NCBI RefSeq assembly: GCF_014650675.1
Contig: NZ_BMVK01000005.1
Location: 124,001 to 188,000 of the forward strand
Source of the DNA: Streptomyces anulatus
Lineage (GTDB): Bacteria > Actinomycetota > Actinomycetes > Streptomycetales > Streptomycetaceae
Length of the DNA stretch: 64,000 nucleotides
Direction of reading: 5' to 3'
Position 1 is the stretch's first letter. Every line of letters starts with the position of its first letter. The translations under genes and the position numbers were made by a program. Below, in pieces: positions 46,048 through 54,652 of the stretch. Below the pieces are notes generated by a model, which saw only the letters and a program-made list of their open reading frames with translations, ran no database searches and was not told the DNA's origin.

Positions 46048-47205
46048 ATGCGCGTACTCTTCGTCACCGGTGGAGGGCAGGCCACCGTCTTCGCCCTGGC
46101 CCCGCTCGCCACTGCCGTGCGTGCCGCCGGACACCAGGTGTTCATGGCCGCCAACCACGAGGTCATGCCTGCGATCACCGCGTCGGCGCTGCCGGCGGTG
46201 CCGGTCACCGAAAGCCCGTTGCGGCACTTCATCTCGCACGACCGGCAGGGGCGGCCGGTCGATCTGCCGCTCGGCAGGCCGGTCGCCGAACAGGCCGAGT
46301 TCACCGGTCGCTGGTTCGGCAGAATGGCGGCGGAGAGCCTGCCGCTGCTGCGGGACTTCACGGCACGGTGGCGCCCGGACCTCGTCGTGGGCGGCACGAG
46401 CACCTACGCGGCCGCACTGCTGGCGCGCCATCTCGGCGTTCCGTACGTCCGGCTCGCCTGGGACGCGATAGACGCCCGCCGTGTGCACCCCGGCGCGAGC
46501 CGGGAACTGGCCCCCGAACTGGCCCTGCTGGGGCTGGACGTGCTTCCCGGGCCCGACCTGTTCATCGACGTCTGCCCGCCCGGGCTGCGGCCCCGGGAGG
46601 CGGCCCCCGCCGAACCGATGCGGTTCGTGCTGGGCAATCTGCACCGGGTGCTCGAACCCTGGATGTACACCCGGGGCGAGCACCGGCGCATCTGTGTCAC
46701 CGCGGGCAGCCAGGTGACCCGCGCCGGCGGGCACGGACTCTTCTCGTTCCTCACCAGGACGGTCCGCGAGCTCGCCCCGCTCGACGCCGAAGTGCTGGTC
46801 GCCGCACCGCAGGCGCTGATCGACGACGTGCGGTCCGAGTGCCGGGACGTCGGCCGACTGCAGGTCGGCTGGATGCCGCTGGACGTGGTCGCGCCCACCT
46901 GCGACCTGCTCGTCCACCACGGCGGCGGAGTCACCAGCCTGACCGGGATGTGCGCCGGCGTCCCCCAGGTCGTCGTCCCCGGGGCCGACATGCTCGCCGA
47001 CGCGGCCCGCCTGCTCGCCGCGTACGGTGCGGCGGTCACCCTGCCGACCGGTGACGACCGGCCGGGCGCCGTGGGCGAGGCCGCCCGCCAGGTGCTGTCG
47101 GACCGGGGTCACGCCGCGCGCGCCGGGGAGCTGCGGGCCGAGATCGAGGCCATGCCCACACCGCACGATCTGGTCGCCGTCCTGGAGAAGTTGGCCCGCG
47201 TCTGA
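46048..47205 (+). CDS. GT1-family glycosyltransferase 4 (L-rhodinosyl-type)
   Basis: 385 residues, ATG with GAGGAGAGCAGG before it. It shares VFALAPLATAVRAAGHQVFMAAN, LEPWMYTRGEHRRICVTAGSQV and LLVHHGGGVTSLTGMCAGVPQ with glycosyltransferase 3, so the two look like an ancient tandem duplication. The pattern matches L-rhodinosyl/deoxysugar transferases of the urdamycin/landomycin group. It ends the operon; a new promoter follows. Confidence 0.88.
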   Translation: MRVLFVTGGGQATVFALAPLATAVRAAGHQVFMAANHEVMPAITASALPAVPVTESPLRHFISHDRQGRPVDLPLGRPVAEQAEFTGRWFGRMAAESLPLLRDFTARWRPDLVVGGTSTYAAALLARHLGVPYVRLAWDAIDARRVHPGASRELAPELALLGLDVLPGPDLFIDVCPPGLRPREAAPAEPMRFVLGNLHRVLEPWMYTRGEHRRICVTAGSQVTRAGGHGLFSFLTRTVRELAPLDAEVLVAAPQALIDDVRSECRDVGRLQVGWMPLDVVAPTCDLLVHHGGGVTSLTGMCAGVPQVVVPGADMLADAARLLAAYGAAVTLPTGDDRPGAVGEAARQVLSDRGHAARAGELRAEIEAMPTPHDLVAVLEKLARV

Positions 47206-47300
47206 AGCGGACGCCGCCGGGACCCGGTCGCTTGTAGATCGTCTGACATTCCTCGGACTTTCCGCACCGATTCTCTGAGTGAATCCTTGCAAGAATCGTA

Positions 47301-47330
47301 TTGACCCCTCCAGGAATACGAAGATAGATT
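47301..47330 (+). promoter_or_regulatory. Promoter of the sugar-supply/noviose-like operon
   Basis: TTGACC at 47301-47306 and TAGATT at 47325-47330 are separated by 18 bp in a locally AT-rich stretch between glycosyltransferase 4 and the 3,5-epimerase. The start codon is 60 bp downstream with AGGAGGGACGC. Confidence 0.5.
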
Positions 47331-47390
47331 TCCGTAGCATCGCATTCCTGTGAATTGAATTTCCGCGCCCGTCACGTTCAGGAGGGACGC

Positions 47391-48032
47391 ATGAAAGCGC
47401 GAAAGCTCGCTGTGGAAGGCGCCATAGAATTCACTCCGCGGGCGTTCTCCGACGACCGCGGGGTGTTTGCCACCCCATTCCAGCAGTCTGTCTTCGAGAC
47501 AGCGAACGGCGCACCGTTCTTCCCGGTCGCCCAGAGCAATCACAGCGTGTCCCGGCGCGGAGTCGTCCGGGGCATCCACTACACCGGGGCGCCCCCCGGC
47601 GCCGCCAAGTACGTGTACTGCGCCAGTGGCCGATCGCTCGACATCGTCGTGGACATCAGGACCGGCTCGCCCACCTACGGGCGCTGGGACGCGGTCCTCC
47701 TGGACCCGGAGGAACTCCGCGCCGTCTACCTGCCGGTGGGCGTCGGGCACGCGTTCGTCGCGCTCACCGACCACACGGTGATGTCGTACCTCACCTCGAC
47801 GCCGTACGTGGCGGACAACGAGCTGGCGCTGTCGCCCCTCGACCCGGCCCTCGGCCTGCCGATCCCCGAGGACATCGAGCCGTTGCTCTCCGAGCGCGAC
47901 ACCCGCGCCCTCACCCTCGAAGAGGCGGCCGGGCGCGGTCTGCTGCCGTCCTACGAGCACAGCCTGAAACTGGAGGCCGCGCTGAGCGCCGGCGCCGGTG
48001 CGGAGCCGAGGGCGACGGGACGTACGGCATGA
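47391..48032 (+). CDS. dTDP-4-keto-6-deoxyhexose 3,5-epimerase (UrdZ1/NovW-like)
   Basis: 213 residues, ATG with AGGAGGGACGC; an earlier in-frame start at 47355 lies before this ribosome binding site. RmlC fold: FTPRAFSDDRGVFATPFQQ, SVSRRGVVRGIHYTG (catalytic His region) near 50, and VYLPVGVGHAFVAL near 112. It inverts C-3/C-5 or C-5 alone, switching to L-sugars. It serves L-rhodinose and also a noviose-like sugar. Its stop overlaps the nucleotidylyltransferase. Confidence 0.93.
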   Translation: MKARKLAVEGAIEFTPRAFSDDRGVFATPFQQSVFETANGAPFFPVAQSNHSVSRRGVVRGIHYTGAPPGAAKYVYCASGRSLDIVVDIRTGSPTYGRWDAVLLDPEELRAVYLPVGVGHAFVALTDHTVMSYLTSTPYVADNELALSPLDPALGLPIPEDIEPLLSERDTRALTLEEAAGRGLLPSYEHSLKLEAALSAGAGAEPRATGRTA

Positions 48033-48958
48033 AGGGAATCATTCTCGCCGGCGGCAGCGGAACGCGGCTCAAGCCACTGACCGGGGTGGTCTCCAAGCAG
48101 ATTCTCCCCGTCTACAACAAGCCGATGATCTACTACCCGCTTTCGGTGCTCATGCTCGCCGGAATCCGGGACATTCTCCTGATCTCCGCACCCGGTCACC
48201 TGGATATGTTCCGACGGCTTCTCGGTGACGGATCGAGCCTCGGCGTGCGCATCGACTACGCCGAGCAGAAAGAACCCAACGGCATCGCCGAGGCGTTCCT
48301 GCTGGGCGCCGACCACATCGGGGACGACCAGGTCGCCCTCATCCTCGGCGACAACGTCTTCCACGGGTACAAGTTCTCCGACCTGCTGCGCAGGACGGTG
48401 GAGCAACTGGACGGCTGCGCGCTGTTCGGCTACCCCGTGCAGGACCCCTGGCGGTACGGCATCGCCGAACTGGACGCCGACCGCCGGCTCGTGGGCCTGG
48501 CGGAGAAGCCGGGCGAGCCCCGCTCCAACATCGCGGTCACCGGCCTCTACATGTACGACAACGACGTCGTCCGGATGGCCCAGGACCTGGTGCCCTCGGA
48601 GCGCGGCGAGCTGGAGATCACGGACATCAACCGGATCTACCTGGAACAGGGCAGGGCGCATCTGGCCGAGCTCGGACGGGGTTTCGTCTGGCTCGACATG
48701 GGCACCCACGACTCCCTGCTGGAGGCCGGTCAGTACGTACAGATCCTCGAACAGCGCCAGGGGGTCAGGATCGGCTGCGTCGAGGAGGTGGCGTACCGCA
48801 AGGGCTTCATCGACGCCGAGGAGTGCCGGCTGCTCGCCCACGAACAGGCCGGCGAGTACGGGGACTACCTCCTCGACCTCGTCGGCGCGGACCGCGTCCC
48901 GTCCCGGAGGAACCATGCAGAACCCTTCGCCACGCCCACCAGTGCCGGACCCCGATGA
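48029..48958 (+). CDS. rmlA: Glucose-1-phosphate thymidylyltransferase
   Basis: 309 residues, ATG overlapping the epimerase stop (ATGA). The N-terminal GIILAGGSGTRLKPLTGVVSKQ is the nucleotidyltransferase signature, followed by YNKPMIYYPLS, the LILGDNVFHG motif near 108 and GFVWLDMGTHDSLLEA near 220. It makes dTDP-glucose from glucose-1-phosphate and dTTP, the entry to all the deoxysugars here (UrdG/LanG role). It overlaps the following ketoreductase by 44 bp. Confidence 0.95.
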   Translation: MKGIILAGGSGTRLKPLTGVVSKQILPVYNKPMIYYPLSVLMLAGIRDILLISAPGHLDMFRRLLGDGSSLGVRIDYAEQKEPNGIAEAFLLGADHIGDDQVALILGDNVFHGYKFSDLLRRTVEQLDGCALFGYPVQDPWRYGIAELDADRRLVGLAEKPGEPRSNIAVTGLYMYDNDVVRMAQDLVPSERGELEITDINRIYLEQGRAHLAELGRGFVWLDMGTHDSLLEAGQYVQILEQRQGVRIGCVEEVAYRKGFIDAEECRLLAHEQAGEYGDYLLDLVGADRVPSRRNHAEPFATPTSAGPR

Positions 48959-49943
48959 CCGGGGGGCGGCCGAAGTGACCGGCGACGCCCCCACCGTCGT
49001 CGTCCTGGGCGGCACCGGATGCATCGGGCGGCACATCTGCGCCGCCTTCGCCGGCCGGGGGTACCGGGTCGTCACGGTGGCGCGCCGCCACGCCCCCCGG
49101 GTGACGCCCCACCCGCACCGCTCGCTCGACCTCCGGACGGCCGGGCCGCCCGTGCTGCGCGCGCTGTTCGACGACGAACGCGCCGATGTCGTCGTCAACG
49201 CCACCGACATGGCGGGCGCGACCGACACGACCGGCGTCGCCGACGGCGGCGAGGCACGCGCCGTCGAACTGCTCGACGCCAACGAGGGGCTCTCCCGCAG
49301 ACTCGTCGACGCCCTGACGGGCGCGGCGCGCGCACCCCGGCTCGTCCACATCGGGACCATCCACGAGTACGGTCCCGGCGACAGCGGCGTCCCGCTGCAC
49401 GAGGACGTCGAACCCGCGCCCGTCAACGCCTACGCACGGGCGAAACTGGCCGGCTCCCGGGCCGTCCTGGACGCGGCGCGCTCGGGAGCCGTGAGCGCGG
49501 TGGTGCTCCGGCTCGTCAACACCTGCGGGCCGTATCCCACGCCGGCGGGGTTCGCCGGGAAGCTCCTGCCCACCCTGCGCGCCGCCGCTGCCGCCGGTGA
49601 GCCGCCGGCGATCACCGTGGGCGGTGCGATGCGCGACTGGATCGACGTCCGGGACATCGCCGAGGCCGCGGTCCTCGCGGCGCGACGGCCGGTGAGCGGG
49701 CACGCCTTCAACATCGGCAGCGGCGTCTGCGTGTCCATGCGGGAGCTGGTCGGACACGCCCTGGCGGCGGCCGGCCTGCCCGACTCGGGAGTCCGCGAAT
49801 CCACCGGGCAGCTGCGCAGCCTGGGCGCCGACTGGATCCAGGCCGACATCGGCCGGGCCCGCGCACTGCTCGGCTGGAGCCCCCTCGTCCCGCTGAAGCA
49901 GTCGCTGCGCGACATGTGGGACGCGGGGGAGACCAGCCGCTGA
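48915..49943 (+). CDS. NAD(P)-dependent NDP-hexose 4-ketoreductase (UrdZ3/NovS-like)
   Basis: 342 residues from ATG at 48915 (GGAGG upstream), inside the end of the previous gene. Extended SDR: VVVLGGTGCIGRHICAAF near 30, HIGTIHEYGPGD near 145 and VNAYARAKLAG (Tyr and Lys) near 173. It belongs to the group that reduces C-4 of L-configured intermediates, as in L-rhodinose or noviose pathways. Together with the UrdR-like gene at 36282, the cluster has two 4-ketoreductases, consistent with D- and L-sugars. Confidence 0.87.
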   Translation: MQNPSPRPPVPDPDDRGAAEVTGDAPTVVVLGGTGCIGRHICAAFAGRGYRVVTVARRHAPRVTPHPHRSLDLRTAGPPVLRALFDDERADVVVNATDMAGATDTTGVADGGEARAVELLDANEGLSRRLVDALTGAARAPRLVHIGTIHEYGPGDSGVPLHEDVEPAPVNAYARAKLAGSRAVLDAARSGAVSAVVLRLVNTCGPYPTPAGFAGKLLPTLRAAAAAGEPPAITVGGAMRDWIDVRDIAEAAVLAARRPVSGHAFNIGSGVCVSMRELVGHALAAAGLPDSGVRESTGQLRSLGADWIQADIGRARALLGWSPLVPLKQSLRDMWDAGETSR

Positions 49944-49982
49944 CGGCCGTCGCCGTCCTGCCCATACCCGAGAGAGGAAGAG

Positions 49983-50759
49983 ATGACGGACATCGAGTAC
50001 AAGGACCCGCGCACCGTGCCGCACGAGTCGCAGGGGGAGCGCGACTCACGGTTGCGGCTGACCGAACTGCTGGCCAGGACACCGATCCCGACCGAATACC
50101 TGATCGACAACCTGCCCGTCTATCTGCGCCGCCCCCAGCTGGCGGACCTGCTGGCCATGGACGCGCTGTACCGGCGCATCGTCGAAGTGCCGGGCGTCAT
50201 CATGGAGTTCGGCGTACTGCACGGACGGCACCTGGCCGCCTTCACCGCACTGCGCAGCATCTACGAGCCCTACAACTCGCTGCGCCGCGTCATCGGGTTC
50301 GACACCTTCACCGGCTTCCCGGACGTCTCCGAGATCGACCGGGCCACCCCCAGCGCGGTCGCCGGCCGGTTCGCCGTCCCCGAGGACGAGGTCGACCACC
50401 TGCGCCAGGTGCTGGCGGCCCACGAGGCGAACGAACCGTACGGCCACACCCAGCGCAGCTTCGTCGTCCAGGGCGACGTACGAAAGACGGTCCCGCAGTA
50501 CCTCCAGGAGAACCCCGAGACGGTCGTCGCGCTCGCCTACATCGACCTCGACCTGTACGAACCGACCCTGGAGACGCTGCACGCGCTGCGCCCGCACCTG
50601 GCCAAGGGCAGCATCATCGCCTTCGACGAGCTGGCCCACCCCAAGTGGCCGGGCGAGACCAAGGCGCTGACCGAGTTCCTGGACCTGGGCAGCGTCAAAC
50701 TCCATCAGTTGCCCCACCGCGAGTCCCCGATCATCTACCTGGTGTGGGGCGAGAACTGA
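49983..50759 (+). CDS. TylF/NovP-family sugar O-methyltransferase
   Basis: 258 residues, ATG with GAGAGGAAG. TylF (macrocin O-methyltransferase) family features: MEFGVLHGRHLAAF near 70, GFDTFTGFPD near 107, and AYIDLDLYEPTLETL with FDELAHPKWPGE (metal-binding Asp residues) near 185-220. Members methylate sugar hydroxyls: MycF and TylF on macrolide sugars, NovP on the 4-OH of noviose. The gene lies immediately before a C-methyltransferase and a carbamoyltransferase, the same set as in noviose tailoring. The substrate is inferred. Confidence 0.88.
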   Translation: MTDIEYKDPRTVPHESQGERDSRLRLTELLARTPIPTEYLIDNLPVYLRRPQLADLLAMDALYRRIVEVPGVIMEFGVLHGRHLAAFTALRSIYEPYNSLRRVIGFDTFTGFPDVSEIDRATPSAVAGRFAVPEDEVDHLRQVLAAHEANEPYGHTQRSFVVQGDVRKTVPQYLQENPETVVALAYIDLDLYEPTLETLHALRPHLAKGSIIAFDELAHPKWPGETKALTEFLDLGSVKLHQLPHRESPIIYLVWGEN

Positions 50760-50820
50760 CGTCCGGCGTCAGCCGATCCCGCCGCCGGTCCCCGCTGCCT
50801 GAGCCCGACTTGGAGAAGGA

Positions 50821-52050
50821 ATGATCATTGAGGAGTGCCGCGCCTGCGGCAACAGCGAACTGCTTCCGGTGCTGGACCTGGGCCCGCAGGCGCTGACCGG
50901 GGTCTTCCCGCGGAGCCGGGACGAGGACGTGCCCCAGGTCCCCCTCGACCTGGTGCGGTGCTCACCCGGCGGCTGCGGCCTGGTGCAACTGCGCCACACG
51001 GCCGACCTGTCGCTCATGTACGGCGAGGGGTACGGATACCGCTCCGGGATCCGCGAGTTCATGCGCAACCACCTGCACGGCAAGGTCGCCGACCTCACCG
51101 CCCTGATGCAGCCGGGCCCCGGGGATCTGATCGTCGACATCGGGAGCAACGACGCCACGCTGCTGCGCGGCTACGCGGAGGGCCCCACCCTCGTCGGCGT
51201 CGACCCGACCGGCGAGAAGTTCCGCTCGCACTACCCGCCGGGCGCCGAGCTGCTGCCCGACTTCTTCTCGCGCAAGCTCGTCGAGGAACGGTTCGGCTCC
51301 CGCCGCGCCAAGATCGTCACCTCCGTGGCGATGTTCTACGACCTGCCGCGCCCCCTGGAGTTCATGCAGGACGTGCACGACATCCTGGACGAGGACGGCG
51401 TCTGGCTGATGGAGCAGAGCTACCTCCCGGCCATGCTCCAGGCGGCGGCGTACGACGTGATCTGCCACGAACACCTGGAGTACTACGCCCTCCAGCAGAT
51501 CGAGTGGATGGCGGAGCGCGTCGGACTGCGGGCCATCAAGGCCGAACTCACCGACGTGTACGGCGGCAGCCTCTGCGTAGTGCTGGCCAAACGGTCCAGC
51601 CGGCACCGGGTGGACGAGGCCGGCCTCGCCCGCATCAGGGCCCACGAGGCAGCCCTCGGACTGGGCACCGCGGCCCCCTTCGAAGCCTTCGCCACGCGCT
51701 CGCTCACCTCGCGTGACCAGCTGCGGGACTTCCTGGACCGCTCCCGCCGCGATGGCCTCACCACCCTGGGCTACGGGGCCTCCACCAAGGGCAACGTCAT
51801 CCTCCAGTTCTGCGGGCTCACCGAGGCGGACCTGCCGTGCATCGGCGAGGTCAGCCCGGAGAAGTGGGGCGGCTTCACACCCGGCACCGCGATTCCGATC
51901 GTCTCCGAGGAGGAGGCCAAGGCGCACCGGCCCGATCAACTGCTGGTGCTGCCCTGGATCTACCGCGAGGGATTCATCGAGCGGGAACAGGAGTTCACCG
52001 AGAACGGCGGCAAGCTGGTCTTCCCGCTGCCGGACCTGACCATCGTATGA
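50821..52050 (+). CDS. NDP-sugar C-methyltransferase (NovU/TylCIII-like)
   Basis: 409 residues from ATG with GGAGAAGGA. N-terminal zinc module (CRACGN and CSPGGCGLVQL), central SAM fold (IVDIGSNDATLLRG near 102), the catalytic ICHEHLEYY near 217 and a C-terminal domain starting GYGASTKGNVILQ near 320. This three-part design matches TcaB9/TylCIII C-3 and NovU C-5 methyltransferases acting on dTDP-keto-sugars. It predicts a branched-chain sugar, unusual in angucyclines. Whether C-3 or C-5 is methylated cannot be read from the sequence. Confidence 0.9.
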   Translation: MIIEECRACGNSELLPVLDLGPQALTGVFPRSRDEDVPQVPLDLVRCSPGGCGLVQLRHTADLSLMYGEGYGYRSGIREFMRNHLHGKVADLTALMQPGPGDLIVDIGSNDATLLRGYAEGPTLVGVDPTGEKFRSHYPPGAELLPDFFSRKLVEERFGSRRAKIVTSVAMFYDLPRPLEFMQDVHDILDEDGVWLMEQSYLPAMLQAAAYDVICHEHLEYYALQQIEWMAERVGLRAIKAELTDVYGGSLCVVLAKRSSRHRVDEAGLARIRAHEAALGLGTAAPFEAFATRSLTSRDQLRDFLDRSRRDGLTTLGYGASTKGNVILQFCGLTEADLPCIGEVSPEKWGGFTPGTAIPIVSEEEAKAHRPDQLLVLPWIYREGFIEREQEFTENGGKLVFPLPDLTIV

Positions 52051-52072
52051 GCCACGTTCACAAGGAAGTGCG

Positions 52073-53860
52073 ATGATCGTTCTTGGATACAACGGCTTCT
52101 CGCGGGTGGCGGAACTCTTCGGCCGGCTGTACGGCCACACCCCCGAGAGCGTCGACCGGCACAACCTCATCGGCCATGACGCCGCGGCCTGCCTCTTCGT
52201 CGACGGCCGACTGGTGGCCGCCGTGGAGGAGGAGCGCCTCAACCGGCAGAAGAAGACCAGCGCCTTCCCGGCGCTGGCCATCCGCTGGTGCCTCGACCAG
52301 GCCGGTCTCGACATCGACGACGTGGACCGGTTCGCCTTCGGCTGGAACCACGACGAGGAGTACGCGGACGCCGTGGTGACCGGCGTCGCCGGCTCCCCGG
52401 AACCGGCCGAGGCCCGGCTCCGGACCCTCACCACCTTCGGCGAGCTCTACCTGGGGGCGATCGGCCGCAGCGCGCTGGTGGAGGACTTCACCCGGTCCAC
52501 CGGCTACGCCCTGCCGGACGCCAAACTCGTCACCGTGCCGCACCACCACGCCCACCTGGCGTGCGGCCGGCTGTTCTCGGGGGCCGCGGACGCCGCGTTC
52601 CTCGTGAACGACGGAACGGCCGAACGGAACAGCGCCATCATGGGCGAGGTCCGGAACGGCAAGGTCGAGGTCTTCGACCGGTTCACCATCGACGCCGGCC
52701 ATTCGATCGCCCAGCTCTTCGGCGCGATCACCCGCTACCTGGGATTCGTCCCCAACAACGACGAGTACAAGGTGATGGGGCTGGCCGGATTCGGCGAGGC
52801 CCCCGCGAAGAACCCCCTGCTCGGTGAGGTCGTCACCCTGGAGGAGGGCGGCCGCTACAGCCTGCGTCTGGCCCACGACCGGCGTGGACCGCGCGCCTAC
52901 GACGGCCTGCTCGACGAGCTGTTCGGGGGCGACGACGCCACCCGCCACACCTTCGACTACCGGGTGCGCCTGGCCTGCGCGGCCCAGCAGATGGTCGAGA
53001 CGGTCACCGCCCACCAGTTGCGGGCGCTCGCCGGGGCGACCGACCTGCGGGACCTGATCTTCGAGGGAGGCCTGGCGCTCAACTGCGTCAACAACACCAA
53101 GCTGCTGGAGGAGACGCCGTTCGAGCGGATGGAGGTGAGCTTCGGAGCGAGTGACCCCGGCGTCTCGATCGGCGCCGCCGCACACGTCGCGTTCGAGCAG
53201 CCCGAACCCGTCACCGCCGCGCTGGCGCCCTACACCGGCCCCGCGTACGACGCCGACGAGATCAGGAAGGTCCTCCAGCGGCACGAACCGGCACTCGTCT
53301 GGGAGGAGATACCGACCGCCGAGGTGGCCCGCAGGACCACGGACCTGCTGTCCGCCAAGAAGGTCGTCGGCTGGTTCCAGGGCCGCACGGAGTTCGGGCC
53401 CAGGGCGCTCGGCAACCGCAGCATCCTCGCCGACCCCAGCCACGCCGACATGAAGGACGTCATCAACAACCGGGTCAAGCACCGGGAGCCGTTCCGGCCC
53501 TTCGCGCCGATCGTGCTGGAACGGGACGCCGCGAAGGTCTTCGAACTGGGCAAGAAGGACCGGTCCCCGTACATGACCTTCGTCTTCCCGGTCCGTCCGG
53601 AATACACCGAGAAGATCGCGGCGGCCACCCACGTGGACGCCACCTCCCGCATCCAGACCGTCACGGAGGAGGGCAATCCGCTCCTGGCGGAGCTGCTGTC
53701 GGAGTTCACCGCGCGGACCGGGGTGCCGTGTCTGGTGAACACGTCCTTCAACGTGGCGGGTGAGCCGATCGTCTGCTCACCCGAGGACGCCGTCGCGTGC
53801 TTCCTCGGCACGGACATCGATCATCTGGTCATCGGGGACTTCGTGGTCTCCAAGAACTGA
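52073..53860 (+). CDS. NodU/CmcH-family carbamoyltransferase (NovN-like)
   Basis: 595 residues, ATG with AAGGAAG. The N-terminal TsaD-like domain carries HDAAACLFVDG, VEEERLNRQKKTSAFP, and the metal-binding VPHHHAHLACG near 155; the C-terminal domain carries the WFQGRTEFGPRALGNRSI region near 440 and the final CLVNTSFNVAGEPIV. These enzymes transfer carbamoyl from carbamoyl phosphate to a hydroxyl via carbamoyl-AMP (NovN on noviose 3-OH, CmcH on cephalosporin, TobZ on tobramycin). It is last in the operon and followed by a terminator. The likely target is the methylated sugar. Confidence 0.93.
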   Translation: MIVLGYNGFSRVAELFGRLYGHTPESVDRHNLIGHDAAACLFVDGRLVAAVEEERLNRQKKTSAFPALAIRWCLDQAGLDIDDVDRFAFGWNHDEEYADAVVTGVAGSPEPAEARLRTLTTFGELYLGAIGRSALVEDFTRSTGYALPDAKLVTVPHHHAHLACGRLFSGAADAAFLVNDGTAERNSAIMGEVRNGKVEVFDRFTIDAGHSIAQLFGAITRYLGFVPNNDEYKVMGLAGFGEAPAKNPLLGEVVTLEEGGRYSLRLAHDRRGPRAYDGLLDELFGGDDATRHTFDYRVRLACAAQQMVETVTAHQLRALAGATDLRDLIFEGGLALNCVNNTKLLEETPFERMEVSFGASDPGVSIGAAAHVAFEQPEPVTAALAPYTGPAYDADEIRKVLQRHEPALVWEEIPTAEVARRTTDLLSAKKVVGWFQGRTEFGPRALGNRSILADPSHADMKDVINNRVKHREPFRPFAPIVLERDAAKVFELGKKDRSPYMTFVFPVRPEYTEKIAAATHVDATSRIQTVTEEGNPLLAELLSEFTARTGVPCLVNTSFNVAGEPIVCSPEDAVACFLGTDIDHLVIGDFVVSKN

Positions 53861-53882
53861 CACCGACCCGCACCATCCGAAA

Positions 53883-53913
53883 AGCGGCCCGCCGGGAACC
53901 CCGGCGGGCCGCT
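53883..53913 (+). terminator. Strong hairpin terminator at the probable cluster edge
   Basis: A 14-bp GC-rich inverted repeat with a 3-nt loop, followed by CTTCG, starts 22 bp after the carbamoyltransferase stop. Genes to the right belong to core metabolism, so this likely marks the end of the biosynthetic cluster. Confidence 0.8.
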
Positions 53914-53978
53914 CTTCGTGTTTCCCGCCGGGGTACTTTCGCCGCCCGAGCACCGAATCCACGGGAAGGAACGACGCG

Positions 53979-54533
53979 ATGACCTTGCGTTCCGATGTGT
54001 CCGAGCTGCTCGCGGGGGCCGCCATCCTCGACGTGGACGTCGACGACGCCGTAGCGGACGAGCATGTGCGCTCGTCCGCGTACCGACGCATCGCCCTGGT
54101 GACCGCCTCCTCACGGAGCCGCGACCGGGACCGCGCGATCGTGGCCACGATCCTGCGCGACCCCGACGAGATGGTGTCCAAGACGGCGGTGGTCGCCCTC
54201 GTGGACGGCATCGCGAGGAAGGCGACCGGTCCTGCCGAGTTCCGGCAGTGGTCGGCCGGACTGCTGTCGGAGACCGACCGGCTCAGGGCGGAGGGGTACC
54301 GCGCGTTCATCCGCCGCCGCGTCCACGACTGGCTGTTCCACCTGTCCATCGAGGACGGCCACGTGCCGACCCCCGCCGAGCTGGCGGAGGTCACGGACTG
54401 GATGCAGCGCCTCCTCGCCCACGAGTCGACCTCGCCGGAGGTACTCGCCCTGCTCGCCGGGTCGGGCAGCAGAAAGAAGATCCGGAACGTCGCGAAGGAC
54501 CGAGCCCGAAACCGCAGGCTGCGAACGCGATGA
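53979..54533 (+). CDS. Hypothetical helical protein
   Basis: 184 residues, ATG with GGAAGGAAC. I do not recognise it. It is charged and probably all helical, with a DVDVDDAVADEHVR stretch near 22 and repeated short helices reminiscent of HEAT-like proteins (TILRDPDEMVSKTAVVALVDGIA). It ends with a basic tail (RKKIRNVAKDRARNRRLR). No signal peptide or membrane segment is visible. It lies after the cluster terminator and is convergent with the murA-like gene, so it is probably not part of the biosynthesis. Confidence 0.7.
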   Translation: MTLRSDVSELLAGAAILDVDVDDAVADEHVRSSAYRRIALVTASSRSRDRDRAIVATILRDPDEMVSKTAVVALVDGIARKATGPAEFRQWSAGLLSETDRLRAEGYRAFIRRRVHDWLFHLSIEDGHVPTPAELAEVTDWMQRLLAHESTSPEVLALLAGSGSRKKIRNVAKDRARNRRLRTR

Positions 54534-54652
54534 ACTCAACGGGTCCACCGGCGAGCGGAGCGTCGGCGACCGGTCGTGTCCCGGAGACGCCGCCGCACCC
54601 CACCCCGACCCCCTGAGCGGCAGGCCGGACGGGGAGCGGCGGCACTCGGATG

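Noticed and set aside
42174..47340. Two long minus-strand frames (982 and 860 codons)
   Set aside because: Shadows of the glycosyltransferase and P450 genes; the plus-strand frames have clear motifs, these have none.
47391..48958. Rhamnose biosynthesis (rml) operon
   Set aside because: The 3,5-epimerase and nucleotidylyltransferase look like rmlC/rmlA, but they sit in an operon with methyl- and carbamoyltransferases and no rmlD, so a cluster sugar role is preferred.
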